A stretch of 22,594 nucleotides of DNA from Microbacteriaceae bacterium (GCA_025463615.1 JAODAU010000129.1:1-22594); one strand, 5' to 3'; shown: positions 7,537 through 15,375, counted from the first letter of the stretch. Numbers and translations are program-made. The notes: generated from the sequence alone by a model not told the origin.

Positions 7537-8870
7537 CGATCGCAACCGGGCGCCCGGCATCCCTTCGACCGGGCTCGATCTGGCGCAACTGGGGCCGCTC
7601 CGAGGCCGCGTACCCCGTGCTCACCGCCCGCCCGACGCGCGTGGACGAGGTGCAGTCGATCGTGCGCTTCGCCGCCGACAACGGCCTCACGGTGAAGACG
7701 GTCGGCGCGGGCCACAGCTTCACGGCGATCGCGACGACGGACGGCATCCAGCTCGACCTCGACGCGCTGGAGGGGCTCGTCTCGGTCGATCGGGAGCTCG
7801 GCCGCGTCACGCTGCGTGCCGGCACCAACCTGCACCAGCTGCCCGCCATCCTCGGGCCGCTGGGCCTCGCCCTCGAGAACATGGGCGACATCGACCGGCA
7901 GACCATCGCGGGCGCCACGTCCACGGGCACGCACGGCACCGGTGCGCGGTTCGGCGGGCTGGCCACGCAGGTGGTGGGCGTCACGCTCGTGACGGCGGAT
8001 GCCGCCATCCTGCGCATCTCCGAGACGGAGCACCCGGAGCTCCTGCCGGCCGCACGCCTCGGACTCGGCGCGCTCGGCGTCATCGTGGAGCTGACCATCC
8101 AGTGCGTGCCGGCGTTCCTCATGCGCGCGGTCGAGACGGCGGAGTCGTTCGACGCGGTGCTCGACGACTTCCACGCCCGCGCCGATGGCGCCGACCACTT
8201 CGAGTTCTACTGGTTCCCGCACAGCGACGGCGTGGCCACCAAGACCAACACCCGCCTGCCCGGCGACGCGGAGCGGCACCCGCTGCACCCCGTCGGCGCG
8301 TGGTGGGAGGACAGGGTGATCGGCAACGGGCTGCTCGCGGCGATCTGCAACGTGGGGCGGGTCATCCCGTCGCTCACGCCGCCGATCAACCGGCTGGCGA
8401 CCAGCGTCTACGGCAACCGCACCTTCACCGACCACTCGCACGACGTGTTCGTGAGCCCGCGCACTACGCGCTTCCGCGAGATGGAGTACGCGATCCCGCG
8501 TGAGGCCGTGCCCTCCGCGCTGCGCGAGGTGCGCGCCCTGATCGACGGCCGCGGATGGCGCATCTCCTTCCCCATCGAGGTGCGGGTCGCGCAGGCCGAC
8601 CAGAACTGGCTCTCGACGGCGCAGGGGCGCGAGTCGGGCTACATCGCCGTGCACCGCTACTTCCGCGACGACCCGACCGAGTACTTCCGCGCGGTCGAAG
8701 ACATCATGCGCGGCTACGACGGCCGGCCGCACTGGGGCAAGATGCACTTCCAGGGCGCGGAGTCGCTGGCGCGGGTCTACCCGCACCACGCCGACTTCGT
8801 CGCCGCCCGCGACCGCCTCGACCCCGAGCGCCGCTTCACGAACCCCTACCTGGACCGCGTGCTCGGTTAG
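7533..8870 (+). CDS. FAD-dependent D-arabinono-1,4-lactone oxidase-type flavoprotein
   Basis: This is a 445-aa flavoprotein of the vanillyl-alcohol-oxidase fold, aldonolactone oxidoreductase branch. The PP-loop FAD domain is at the N-terminus: [15 protein letters not shown] (residues 57-71) aligns with the rat gulonolactone oxidase loop whose His carries covalent FAD, so His61 may be flavinylated. [14 protein letters not shown] continues the FAD domain. The C-terminal ALO cap domain ends with HWGK (400-403), a family hallmark. GTG is the start because it overlaps the stop of the PLP enzyme (GTGA). Relatives oxidise L-gulono-, L-galactono- or D-arabinono-lactone, or polyols such as xylitol (AldO). 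Which one applies here is not shown. The stop codon overlaps the stop of the convergent permease gene by three bases, with no terminator visible. Confidence 0.92.
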   Translation: MTIATGRPASLRPGSIWRNWGRSEAAYPVLTARPTRVDEVQSIVRFAADNGLTVKTVGAGHSFTAIATTDGIQLDLDALEGLVSVDRELGRVTLRAGTNLHQLPAILGPLGLALENMGDIDRQTIAGATSTGTHGTGARFGGLATQVVGVTLVTADAAILRISETEHPELLPAARLGLGALGVIVELTIQCVPAFLMRAVETAESFDAVLDDFHARADGADHFEFYWFPHSDGVATKTNTRLPGDAERHPLHPVGAWWEDRVIGNGLLAAICNVGRVIPSLTPPINRLATSVYGNRTFTDHSHDVFVSPRTTRFREMEYAIPREAVPSALREVRALIDGRGWRISFPIEVRVAQADQNWLSTAQGRESGYIAVHRYFRDDPTEYFRAVEDIMRGYDGRPHWGKMHFQGAESLARVYPHHADFVAARDRLDPERRFTNPYLDRVLG

Positions 8871-10792
8871 GAGACGTGCACGGCCGGGCGGCGCTTCGGG
8901 TTCTTCTCCGACTCGCGCAGCACCTCGCGGGTCACCGGCGCGATCTCGCCCTTGCCGGTCACCAGGAACTTGAAGATGTTCGAGATCGGGTTGCCCTCGG
9001 TCCACTCGAAGTAGATCTCGGGGATCACGCCGGTGTCGTCGCGGATCCGCAGCAGCACGGCCGCGATCGTGTTCGGCACGTTGCCGCTGGAGACCTCGAG
9101 CACCCTGTAGCCGTGCTTCACGACGCCGTGCACGACCAGGTCCTCCTCGAAGTCCGACGAGTCGGAGTGGTGCACCTCGAGAAAGATGGTGAGCGACCGC
9201 TGCGGGATGTGGCTGTAGTGCCGCTCGTCCTTGTTCTTCTTCTGGTACTCGTGCGCCGATCCGTCGTCCGGCTCGTTGGCGATGATGCGCACATAGCCCT
9301 GGTCGTCGGCATCCGACCGCACCCACTCCAGGGCGGTCGGATCGAGCACCACGGAGGTGGCCCGCAACTGCAGCGAGCGCTGCACCCGCGACACGATCGA
9401 GATCACCAGGATTCCGATGATGAACAGCGTGGCGATACGGATGCCCTCGGGCCGCTCGATGATGTTCACGATGGTCGTGTAGACGAAGACCACGCCCACC
9501 ACGGTGAACGCCCACGCGCGCTTGAGCTGCCGCTTGCGGAACGTCGAGATCGTCACGGCCACGGATGCCGAGGTGATGAGCACCAGCACGCCGGTCGCGT
9601 ACGCGCCGCCCTGGGCATCCACGTTGGCCTGGAACACCACCGTGATGAGGAACGCGACGGCGGTGAGCACGAGCACCAGCGGCCGCACCGCCTTGGCCCA
9701 GTTGGGCGCCATCCCGTACCGCGGCAGGTAGCGCGGCACCAGGTTGAGCAGCCCGGCCATCGCCGAGGCGCCGGCGAACCAGAGGATGGCGATCGTGCTC
9801 ACGTCGTACACGGTGCCGAAGGCCGGGCCGAGGTACTCGTGCGCGAGGTAGGCGAGCGCGCGGCCGTTCGCCGGCCCGTCGGCCTGGAACGCCTTCTGCG
9901 GGATGAGGAATGTCGTCACCAGGCTCGACGTGATGAGGAAGACGCTCATGATGATGGCCGAGGTGGTGAGCAGGCGGCCCGCGCCGCGGATGCGACCCCG
10001 CGGGTAGTCCGGCTTGTCGCCCGGGTCGCCGGTGATCTGCGGCATCACCGCCACCCCGGTCTCGAACCCGGAAAGTCCCAGCGCGAGCTTCGGGAACACG
10101 ATGAGCGCGATGCCCACGATGAGCAGCGGATTGCCGTGGGCGGTGTTGAGGGCCGTCCACCAGTCGCCGACGACGACCGGCTTCTCGAACACGTGGGTTG
10201 CGGAGACCACGATCACGACCACGTTGAGCGCGAGGTACACCGCGACCAGCCCGACCGCGATGTTGATGGCCTCCTTGAACCCGCGCAGGAACACCCCGCC
10301 GAGCAGCGCGATGAGGAACAGCGTCAACAGCACCTCGTTGCCGTGGAACCACGAGGGCGCGAACGGGTTCTCGATGGCGTGGGCCGAGGCATCCGCCGCG
10401 GAGAGCGTGATGGTGATCATGAAGTCGGTGGCGGCGAAGCCGAGCAGCACGAGCACGAACAGCTTGCCCGCCCACCACGGCAGCAGCTTCTCGAGCATCG
10501 CGATCGACCCCGAGCCGCGGAAGCTCTCGCGCGACACCCGCAGGTACACCGGCAGGGCGCCGAGCAGGGTGAGCGCCACCAGCACGATGGTGGCGAACGG
10601 TGAGACGAGTCCGGCCGCGAGGGCCGCGATCGCGGGCTGGTAGCCGAGGGTGGAGAAGTAGACCACGCCGGTGAGGCACATGACCCGCCACCAGGAGTGC
10701 GTCTTCTCGGCCGCCTCCACGTGGGGCCCCTGGTAGCGGCCCGAGGAGTCGTTGAGGCCGTAGAGCAGCCAGCCGCGGAATCCACCTGCCAT
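8867..10792 (-). CDS. APC superfamily permease with large cytosolic C-terminal domain
   Basis: This is a 641-aa membrane transporter. About 12 hydrophobic helices fill residues 35-465, including an early [15 protein letters not shown] and [17 protein letters not shown], typical of amino acid/polyamine/organocation permeases. Residues about 468-641 form a soluble domain ([36 protein letters not shown]) that ordinary amino acid permeases lack; it slightly recalls the cytosolic tail of KUP potassium carriers. The start at 10792 has a strong GGGAGG ribosome site six bases upstream and overlaps the apt stop by one base (TGATG). Reading from further upstream would run into apt. Coupling to apt would fit a purine or related substrate, but this is inference; amino acids or K+ remain possible. 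Confidence 0.88.
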   Translation of the reverse strand: MAGGFRGWLLYGLNDSSGRYQGPHVEAAEKTHSWWRVMCLTGVVYFSTLGYQPAIAALAAGLVSPFATIVLVALTLLGALPVYLRVSRESFRGSGSIAMLEKLLPWWAGKLFVLVLLGFAATDFMITITLSAADASAHAIENPFAPSWFHGNEVLLTLFLIALLGGVFLRGFKEAINIAVGLVAVYLALNVVVIVVSATHVFEKPVVVGDWWTALNTAHGNPLLIVGIALIVFPKLALGLSGFETGVAVMPQITGDPGDKPDYPRGRIRGAGRLLTTSAIIMSVFLITSSLVTTFLIPQKAFQADGPANGRALAYLAHEYLGPAFGTVYDVSTIAILWFAGASAMAGLLNLVPRYLPRYGMAPNWAKAVRPLVLVLTAVAFLITVVFQANVDAQGGAYATGVLVLITSASVAVTISTFRKRQLKRAWAFTVVGVVFVYTTIVNIIERPEGIRIATLFIIGILVISIVSRVQRSLQLRATSVVLDPTALEWVRSDADDQGYVRIIANEPDDGSAHEYQKKNKDERHYSHIPQRSLTIFLEVHHSDSSDFEEDLVVHGVVKHGYRVLEVSSGNVPNTIAAVLLRIRDDTGVIPEIYFEWTEGNPISNIFKFLVTGKGEIAPVTREVLRESEKNPKRRPAVHVS

Positions 10793-11331
10793 CAGTCGCC
10801 TCCCAGCGTGAGGAGCGAATGGATGTCGCGCCCCGGCAGCTTGCGCGCCCCGTCTAGGTCCGCGAGCTCCAGCACCACCCCGATGCCCGCCACGGTCCAC
10901 CCGGCGCGCTCGATGAGCGACGCGCTCGCCGCGAGGGTGCCGCCGGTGGCGAGCACGTCGTCGATCAGCAGCACGCGGCTTCCGACGGGCAGCTCGTCGG
11001 GGTGCACCTGCAGCGTGGTGCTGCCGTACTCCAGGTCGTAGTCCTCGGAGAGCACGGCCCGCGGCAGCTTGCCCGGCTTGCGGATCATCACCACGCCGTG
11101 CCCGCTCGCGTACGCGGCGCTCGCCGCGAGCACGAAGCCGCGGGCCTCCACGCCGGCGATCGCGTCGTACCGGCCCTCGAACGGTTCGAGCAGCGCATCC
11201 GTCACGAGGCGCAGCGCGGGGCCGTCGGCGAACACCGGGGTGAGGTCGCGGAACGTGATGCCGGGCTTCGGGAAATCGGGGATCACCCGGCTCAATCGCT
11301 CCAGCGCCTCGCGGGCGGTCTCCTGCGGCAT
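10792..11331 (-). CDS. apt: Adenine phosphoribosyltransferase
   Basis: This purine salvage enzyme makes AMP from adenine and PRPP in the cytoplasm. The 179-aa length is normal for the type I family. The family opening [16 protein letters not shown] is at residues 17-32, [10 protein letters not shown] (about 61-70) forms the adenine-site loop, and RKPGKLP is the flexible catalytic loop. [14 protein letters not shown] (about 124-137) is the PRPP-binding motif. The ATG at 11331 is preceded by only a weak ribosome site (CGGAG). The stop overlaps the start of the APC permease gene, making a two-gene operon. In many actinobacteria apt instead lies beside secF and relA, so this setting differs from that common order. 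The call is secure. Confidence 0.97.
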   Translation of the reverse strand: MPQETAREALERLSRVIPDFPKPGITFRDLTPVFADGPALRLVTDALLEPFEGRYDAIAGVEARGFVLAASAAYASGHGVVMIRKPGKLPRAVLSEDYDLEYGSTTLQVHPDELPVGSRVLLIDDVLATGGTLAASASLIERAGWTVAGIGVVLELADLDGARKLPGRDIHSLLTLGGD

Positions 11332-11440
11332 CCGTGCTCCGTTCGTCGGCGAGTCAGGGCAGCGCCGACCTCGATTCTCGCAGGTCGTGGGTTCACTCGG
11401 AGGTTGCCGAAAACCCGATGGGTGCGGGCGGGTCGTTGGC

Positions 11441-11446
11441 TATAGT
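11441..11446 (+). promoter_or_regulatory. Candidate -10 box (TATAGT) for lemA-htpX
   Basis: TATAGT stands out as A/T-rich in the GC-rich divergent region between apt and lemA. It is about 54 bases before the lemA start and about 35 before its ribosome site. No convincing -35 box is visible at the usual 16-18-base spacing. Confidence 0.4.
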
Positions 11447-11494
11447 TGTGGCAACGTGCGCTCGTAGGCGGGCGTGACCCGGAGGAAGCAGCTC

Positions 11495-12061
11495 ATGGAA
11501 CTTTGGATCGTCCTCGGCATCATCGTCGTGATCGTGCTGATCATCGTGATCTACCTGGTGTCCACGTACAACGGGCTGGTGAAGCTCAACGTGCGCGTCG
11601 ACGAGGCGTGGAGCGACATCACGGTGCAGCTCAAGCGGCGGGCCGACCTCATCCCCAACCTGGTGAACGCGGTCAAGGGCTACGCGACGCACGAGTCCGG
11701 GGTGTTCGAGGCCGTGACCGCGGCCCGCGCCGCGACCATCAACGCGACGACGCCGGCCGAGGCATCCGTGGCGGAGAACCAGATGCAGGGCGCGCTCAAG
11801 AGCCTGTTCGCGGTCTCCGAGGCCTATCCGCAGCTGCAGGCGAGCCAGAACTTCCTCCAGCTGCAGGGCGAGCTGGTCGACACCGAGGACAAGATCCAGG
11901 CCTCCCGCCGCTTCTACAACGGCGGTGTGCGCGAGCTGAACACCAAGATCAAGGTCTTCCCGAACAACATCTTCGCCAAGCGCCTCGGCTTCACCGCGCG
12001 CGACTTCTTCGAGGTGGCGGATTCCGCCGCCATCGCGGAGCCGCCGCGCGTGCAGTTCTAG
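11495..12061 (+). CDS. lemA: LemA family protein
   Basis: This is a 188-aa membrane-anchored LemA protein. One hydrophobic N-terminal helix (residues about 3-25) is followed by the family core. YNGLVKLNVRVDEAWSDI leads into VQLKRRADLIPNLV, then helical bundle segments, and NNIFAKRLGF near the C-terminus. The ATG at 11495 follows GGAGGA with a spacing of eight bases; an upstream in-frame GTG (11474) has no better site and would precede that ribosome site. The biochemical role of LemA is not established. In bacteria it is repeatedly encoded with a membrane protease, as here with htpX 18 bases downstream, which points to a joint role in envelope quality control. Confidence 0.94.
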   Translation: MELWIVLGIIVVIVLIIVIYLVSTYNGLVKLNVRVDEAWSDITVQLKRRADLIPNLVNAVKGYATHESGVFEAVTAARAATINATTPAEASVAENQMQGALKSLFAVSEAYPQLQASQNFLQLQGELVDTEDKIQASRRFYNGGVRELNTKIKVFPNNIFAKRLGFTARDFFEVADSAAIAEPPRVQF

Positions 12062-12079
12062 CCCCGACCGCGGAGCCGT

Positions 12080-13000
12080 ATGTATCGCGCGATAGCCGCA
12101 AACAAACGCAACACCGTCTTCATCATCCTGCTGTTCGTGGTGATCATCGCCGCGATCGGGTTCGGGGTGAACTACATCTGGGGCGGCGGGCGAGGCGGCA
12201 ACTACAGCATCTTCATCGCCGTCGTGATCGGCGCGGGCCTGTACACGCTGATCCAGTATTTCGCGGCGGGCAGCCAGGCGCTGGCGATCACCGGCGCGCA
12301 GGAGATCCAGAAGCAGGACAACCCGCGGCTGTACCGCGTGATCGAGAACCTGTCGATCACCACCGGCCTGCCGATGCCGAAGGTCTACATCATCAACGAC
12401 CCGGCGCCGAACGCGTTCGCCACCGGGCGTGACCCGAAGCACGCGGCGGTCGCCGCGACGACGGGCCTGCTCGCGATCATGGACGACGACGAGCTCGAGG
12501 GCGTGATGGCCCACGAGATGGGACACGTGCAGAACTACGACATCCGGGTCTCGACCATCGTGTTCGGCCTGGTGGTGGCGATCGGGTTCATCGCCGACAT
12601 CCTGCTGCGCTTCAGCATCTTCGGCGGGCTCAGCGGGGGCAGGAACAACAACAACAACCAGGGCGGCGGGGGCGGCAACCCCGTCATCCTGATCCTCAGC
12701 ATCGTGGCGCTCGTGCTCTCGCCGATCCTGGCGGCGATCATCCAGGCGGCGATCTCGCGCCAGCGCGAGTACCTGGCCGACGCGTCGAGCGCGATGATCA
12801 CCCGCAACCCGCCCGAGCTCGAGAGCGCGCTCAAGAAGCTCGGAGAGTACGGCCGCCCGGTCGCCAAGCAGAACACCAGCATGGCCCACATGTGGATCGC
12901 GGACCCCAACAAGCCGGGCCTGATGTCCCGCCTGTTCAGCACCCACCCGCCGATCCCGGACCGCATCGCGCGCCTGGAGAAGATCGGCGGCGGCTTCTAG
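12080..13000 (+). CDS. htpX: M48B family membrane metalloprotease HtpX
   Basis: This zinc-dependent protease of the cytoplasmic membrane degrades misfolded membrane proteins; it is 306 aa, slightly longer than the E. coli enzyme. Two N-terminal helices (residues about 13-30 and 43-62) precede the catalytic part. The zinc motif HEMGH is at 145-149 (catalytic Glu146) and the third ligand is in REYLADA (Glu230). Helices at about 155-180 and 201-226 flank a low-complexity loop of Gly and five Asn (187-200), encoded by five AAC repeats. STHPPIPDRIARL closes the domain. The start has only GGAG close by, so translation probably depends on lemA upstream. The family assignment is secure; conditions of expression are unknown. 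Confidence 0.96.
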   Translation: MYRAIAANKRNTVFIILLFVVIIAAIGFGVNYIWGGGRGGNYSIFIAVVIGAGLYTLIQYFAAGSQALAITGAQEIQKQDNPRLYRVIENLSITTGLPMPKVYIINDPAPNAFATGRDPKHAAVAATTGLLAIMDDDELEGVMAHEMGHVQNYDIRVSTIVFGLVVAIGFIADILLRFSIFGGLSGGRNNNNNQGGGGGNPVILILSIVALVLSPILAAIIQAAISRQREYLADASSAMITRNPPELESALKKLGEYGRPVAKQNTSMAHMWIADPNKPGLMSRLFSTHPPIPDRIARLEKIGGGF

Positions 13001-13027
13001 CCGCGTCTTGCCTGTCCACCCCCCCCA

Positions 13028-13086
13028 TGTGGCTTTTCGTTGCCGATGTGGCGAATTGTTCGCCCCAACGGCAACAAAATGCCACA
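13028..13086. repeat. Nested double hairpin downstream of htpX
   Basis: Outer arms of 17 bases (13028-13044 and 13070-13086) pair with two mismatches. The 25-base loop contains a second, perfect 6-bp hairpin, GGCGAA-TTG-TTCGCC (13050-13064). It lies 27 bases after the htpX stop and 24 bases before the next start, so it can end the lemA-htpX transcript. The TTTTCG/ACAAAAT character of the arms resembles the palindrome at 2203-2259, so it may belong to a dispersed repeat family. Confidence 0.65.
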
Positions 13087-13097
13087 CAGGTCGACGC

Positions 13098-13103
13098 TAG
13101 AAT
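13098..13103 (+). promoter_or_regulatory. Candidate leaderless -10 box (TAGAAT)
   Basis: TAGAAT ends seven bases before the ATG at 13111. This spacing places the transcription start at or next to the A of the start codon, the arrangement of leaderless actinobacterial mRNAs. There is no ribosome site in front of this gene, which agrees. No clear -35 box is visible. Confidence 0.5.
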
Positions 13104-13110
13104 CTCGGGC

Positions 13111-13359
13111 ATGAGCGACTCGAAGCCAACGTCCGGCGCACCGCGGCCCACCCCTCGCACCTTCGCCGTCCTGCTCGCTGTGGGGATCGGCGTCGGCATG
13201 GCCCTGGGCGCGGCGATCGGAACGGCCCTCGGCAACATCGGTCTCGGGATCGCCCTGGGGGTAGGACTGGGCGCGGTGTCGGCGTCGTCCTTCGTGGCCA
13301 TCGCCACCCGGAGGGCCGGCGCCGCGGACGATTCTTCCGCGCCGCCCGAAGGCTTCTAG
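13111..13359 (+). CDS. Small membrane protein, Gly/Ala-rich helices, unknown function
   Basis: This 82-aa protein matches no family I recognise. A polar Ser/Pro/Thr N-terminus (residues 1-16) is followed by two Gly/Ala-rich hydrophobic segments (about 17-40 and 42-64), close enough to be a helical hairpin. A short polar tail ends EGF. Small-xxx-small patterns such as GIGVGMALGAAIGTALG suggest tightly packed helices. The start is set by the TAGAAT box seven bases upstream and the absence of a ribosome site. It stands alone between the htpX hairpin and the next membrane-protein pair. Related short glycine-zipper proteins of actinobacteria are usually left as hypothetical. Confidence 0.7.
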   Translation: MSDSKPTSGAPRPTPRTFAVLLAVGIGVGMALGAAIGTALGNIGLGIALGVGLGAVSASSFVAIATRRAGAADDSSAPPEGF

Positions 13360-13386
13360 GCTCCTGCAGGCCAGTCAGATCGCGTT

Positions 13387-13411
13387 CGCGGGGTTATGTG
13401 CATAATCCGCG
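13387..13411. other. Imperfect palindrome centred on TTATG-TG-CATAA
   Basis: The arms are CGCGG (13387-13391) plus TTATG (13394-13398), facing CATAA (13401-13405) plus CCGCG (13407-13411), with a small internal mismatch. The A/T-rich core in very GC-rich surroundings, 28 bases after a stop and about 125 bases before the next start, fits a regulator site or a weak terminator. I cannot decide which. Confidence 0.35.
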
Positions 13412-13538
13412 ACACGAGAATCCGCGCGAAACTGGACCACTTTGTCGGGGTCGCGCTGCACTGTGAATGACGGGCAACGCGTTCCACGTACCCGCGCGTA
13501 CACTCTGGGACGCGCGCTTCTGACCCGACAGGATGCTG

Positions 13539-14192
13539 ATGACCAGACCAGAAATCGACCTGAGCCCGGATGAGCGATGGGCCGCCGCCTCACTGATCGC
13601 GGCCGGCAAGAAAGATGACAACTGGGAGGGTCGTCGCAAGAAGATCCTGCGCGTAGTCGGAGTCGCTGTCGGCGCCTACGTCGTGCTGCTGGCAGTGGTG
13701 GGCCTGTGCGTCGCGCTGTTGATACGAGGGGATCATCGGCCGCACCGCTCGAGCGACGATTCGTTCAGCACCGCGGATTGGGTTGCGCTCGCGTTTCTCG
13801 CGGTCGGGCTGGCGATCATGATCGGGACTCTCATCTGGGCGCTTCGCACCCGTCGTCTCGTCACGCGCTGGCAGACAGTATTGAGCCCACTGAACCGTGC
13901 GGAGAGGAGGTCTGTACTTCGGCAGATCCGAGGCAAAGAACCGGTCGATCCCGAACACGTCGCAGTGGTGCGTGAAGCCGCCATGGAGCGACGACGATCG
14001 TACGCAATCATCGTCAGCCTCCCGGGATGGGCGTTAGTGGTCGCGTCGAACCTCATTTTCAACCGCGACACGTTCGCGCAAATCGAAAGTTATCTGGGGC
14101 TCGGGTTCATCGCCTTCATCTGCGTCGGGACGATCATCGGATACCGGCGCACGAACACCTTCATCACAAGCCTGAACCACCTGCACACATGA
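13539..14192 (+). CDS. Membrane protein of unknown function, four predicted helices
   Basis: This 217-aa protein belongs to no family I recognise. After a polar start (TRPEIDLSPDERW) and a basic RRKK stretch come helices at about residues 38-60 and 80-102. A roughly 50-residue charged cytoplasmic-type loop follows (LSPLNRAERRSVLRQIRGKE...AAMERRRS), then helices at about 156-173 and 182-200. The ATG at 13539 is preferred over the one at 13533 because AGGA (13530-13533) then lies at five bases; a TACACT box at 13499 could be the -10. The codon use has more A/T-ending and rare codons (ATA, TTG, CGA) than the flanking housekeeping genes. It overlaps the next small membrane protein (ATGA), so the two are co-translated. 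Confidence 0.72.
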   Translation: MTRPEIDLSPDERWAAASLIAAGKKDDNWEGRRKKILRVVGVAVGAYVVLLAVVGLCVALLIRGDHRPHRSSDDSFSTADWVALAFLAVGLAIMIGTLIWALRTRRLVTRWQTVLSPLNRAERRSVLRQIRGKEPVDPEHVAVVREAAMERRRSYAIIVSLPGWALVVASNLIFNRDTFAQIESYLGLGFIAFICVGTIIGYRRTNTFITSLNHLHT

Positions 14193-14437
14193 CCACCCCG
14201 AGAAAACCATTCACGTGGCGGGACTGGATCAGCGTCGCCCTCATCGTGCTGGGTCTGGGCCTCGCCGCACTCGGACTCATGCACCTCCTCGAAACCTCAG
14301 TCACGTTCTCCCGCATTATGGTCTGCGCCCTCGGAGTTCTCATCGCAACCGTTGCAGCACTCCAACTCGCGACCCGAGACCGCCCTCGACGCACATGGCC
14401 CTCGCTGCCCCCGCGCGACGACGAGCCACCCCGATAA
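14189..14437 (+). CDS. Small two-helix membrane protein, unknown function
   Basis: This 82-aa protein matches no known family to my eye. It has a short polar N-terminus (TTPRKPFTWRDW), one helix at residues about 13-33, a short loop (LETSVTF), a second helix at about 40-60, and a basic/proline-rich tail ending RDDEPPR. Its ATG overlaps the stop of the preceding four-helix protein (ATGA), which strongly suggests that the two act together. It faces a second overlapping pair of membrane proteins on the opposite strand across an imperfect hairpin. Confidence 0.68.
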   Translation: MTTPRKPFTWRDWISVALIVLGLGLAALGLMHLLETSVTFSRIMVCALGVLIATVAALQLATRDRPRRTWPSLPPRDDEPPR

Positions 14438-14472
14438 CGCGACGCACGCTGACGTGCGTTCGTCATCGCGGG
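14430..14472. terminator. Imperfect hairpin between convergent membrane-protein pairs
   Basis: The inner stem ACGCAC (14442-14447) / GTGCGT (14454-14459) is perfect, with a 6-base loop. The outer parts, CCCG from 14430 and CGCGGG to 14472, continue the pairing with bulges. It begins at the stop codon of the plus-strand gene and lies 61 bases from the end of the minus-strand gene. There is no U-tract. Confidence 0.4.
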
Positions 14473-14532
14473 TAGGCGACGGCGATCATGACCGACGAGG
14501 CGGTTCGCGTGCGTGGAGCCTCCGGTCGAGGC

Positions 14533-15048
14533 CTAATCCTCGCCAGAGTGTCGTTCGATCTCGGCAAGCTCAGCGATGGCGGCATCGCGAGCGGCGATAT
14601 CGTCTTTCTCTCTCTGTTGAAGTTCGGAGACACCCTGGTCGCCGTGCCCGAGCCGGATGCCCCGCAGGAAGAACCGCGCGTTCAGTCTCTGGCGGATCGA
14701 CTCGCTGGCCTCCTCGCGGTCCGACTCCGCTTTCGCGATTCGGGCCCGCGTCTCTCGCTCGTCATCAGATTGCAGTCCCATGGATCCATGCTCTTGCTCC
14801 TCGCGCAGTTCGTCGAGAGCGATCCGCACGCGATCTCGTTCATCGAGTGCGTTGATTCGAACGTTGCACATCCCTGCCGTCACCAAGAGGATGAACGCCG
14901 GGGCGAAAAGCCACCATCCGCCGGTGCCGAACAGTCCCGCGATCAGTGGAGTCAGCAGACTCACCGGGACGGCGGTCCACGCGAATGCGCCCCGCAAGCG
15001 GCGCGTGCGCCGGATCTCCTTTGATTCAAGAGCACGCCGACCGGTCAT
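14533..15048 (-). CDS. Membrane protein with long charged helical tail, unknown function
   Basis: This 171-aa protein is not of a family I know. A basic N-terminus (TGRRALESKEIRRTRRLRG) precedes two helices (about residues 21-40 and 43-62). A long, highly charged segment (about 67-171) follows, rich in Glu, Arg and Ala (REEQEH, ETRARIAKAESDREEASESIRQRL, REKDDIAARDAAIAELAEIE in pieces), and is very likely coiled-coil. The start at 15048 overlaps the stop of the upstream small membrane protein (ATGA). The frame continues open upstream but there runs through that gene. Like its convergent neighbours it uses more A/T-ending codons than the flanking genes. A membrane-anchored scaffold is a guess only. 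Confidence 0.7.
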   Translation of the reverse strand: MTGRRALESKEIRRTRRLRGAFAWTAVPVSLLTPLIAGLFGTGGWWLFAPAFILLVTAGMCNVRINALDERDRVRIALDELREEQEHGSMGLQSDDERETRARIAKAESDREEASESIRQRLNARFFLRGIRLGHGDQGVSELQQREKDDIAARDAAIAELAEIERHSGED

Positions 15049-15293
15049 GATCGACGACCTGTGCCAGAACCGTCCGCGCCCCGCCTGTCGAGATCCGGGC
15101 GCCCGGGCACCGAGGAGTTCAGACCGGCTCGGGCGAAAAGAATGAAGTTGACGACAACGAGCACGAAACCGACAACCGAAAACGGCCAGAACGGGTAGTC
15201 GAAGACGAACGATCCGATGAGTCCCACGAGGCAGACGGCCAGGCCCACCACAAGCAGGCGCCGTCCCGCGCCCAATCGGGTCCACCACATCAT
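15045..15293 (-). CDS. Small two-helix membrane protein, unknown function
   Basis: This 82-aa protein begins MMWWTRLGAGRR, has helices at about residues 13-31 and 37-56 separated by FDYPFWPF, and a polar tail (SSVPGRPDLDRRGADGSGTGRRS). The chosen start lies seven bases after TACCGT, a leaderless arrangement also seen at two other genes here. An in-frame ATG at 15335 would add 14 residues and cannot be excluded. The stop overlaps the start of the coiled-coil membrane protein (ATGA). Layout and length mirror the small protein of the facing pair (14189-14437), though I see no convincing sequence identity. Confidence 0.62.
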   Translation of the reverse strand: MMWWTRLGAGRRLLVVGLAVCLVGLIGSFVFDYPFWPFSVVGFVLVVVNFILFARAGLNSSVPGRPDLDRRGADGSGTGRRS

Positions 15294-15300
15294 GGACGCG

Positions 15301-15306
15301 ACGGTA
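15301..15306 (-). promoter_or_regulatory. Candidate leaderless -10 box (TACCGT)
   Basis: Read on the minus strand, TACCGT is followed by seven bases and then ATGATG, the start of the small membrane protein. The same box and spacing precede the aminotransferase-type gene at 19945. No -35 box is clear. If the upstream start at 15335 is the true one, this is just coding sequence. Confidence 0.35.
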
Positions 15307-15375
15307 CCCGCACTCTGGAGGTTCGTGGTCCGCATCAGCTCGTTTCGCGTCGAGCGACCCGCTCGCCAGCGCGCG

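Noticed and set aside
7506..10691. Minus-strand open frame of 1061 codons over the flavoprotein and the APC permease
   Set aside because: It is antisense to the flavoprotein and out of frame with the permease. It has His/Arg/Gly-rich composition and no recognisable domain.
11474..11494. GTG at 11474 as the lemA start
   Set aside because: The ribosome site GGAGGA lies after it and is correctly spaced for the ATG at 11495.
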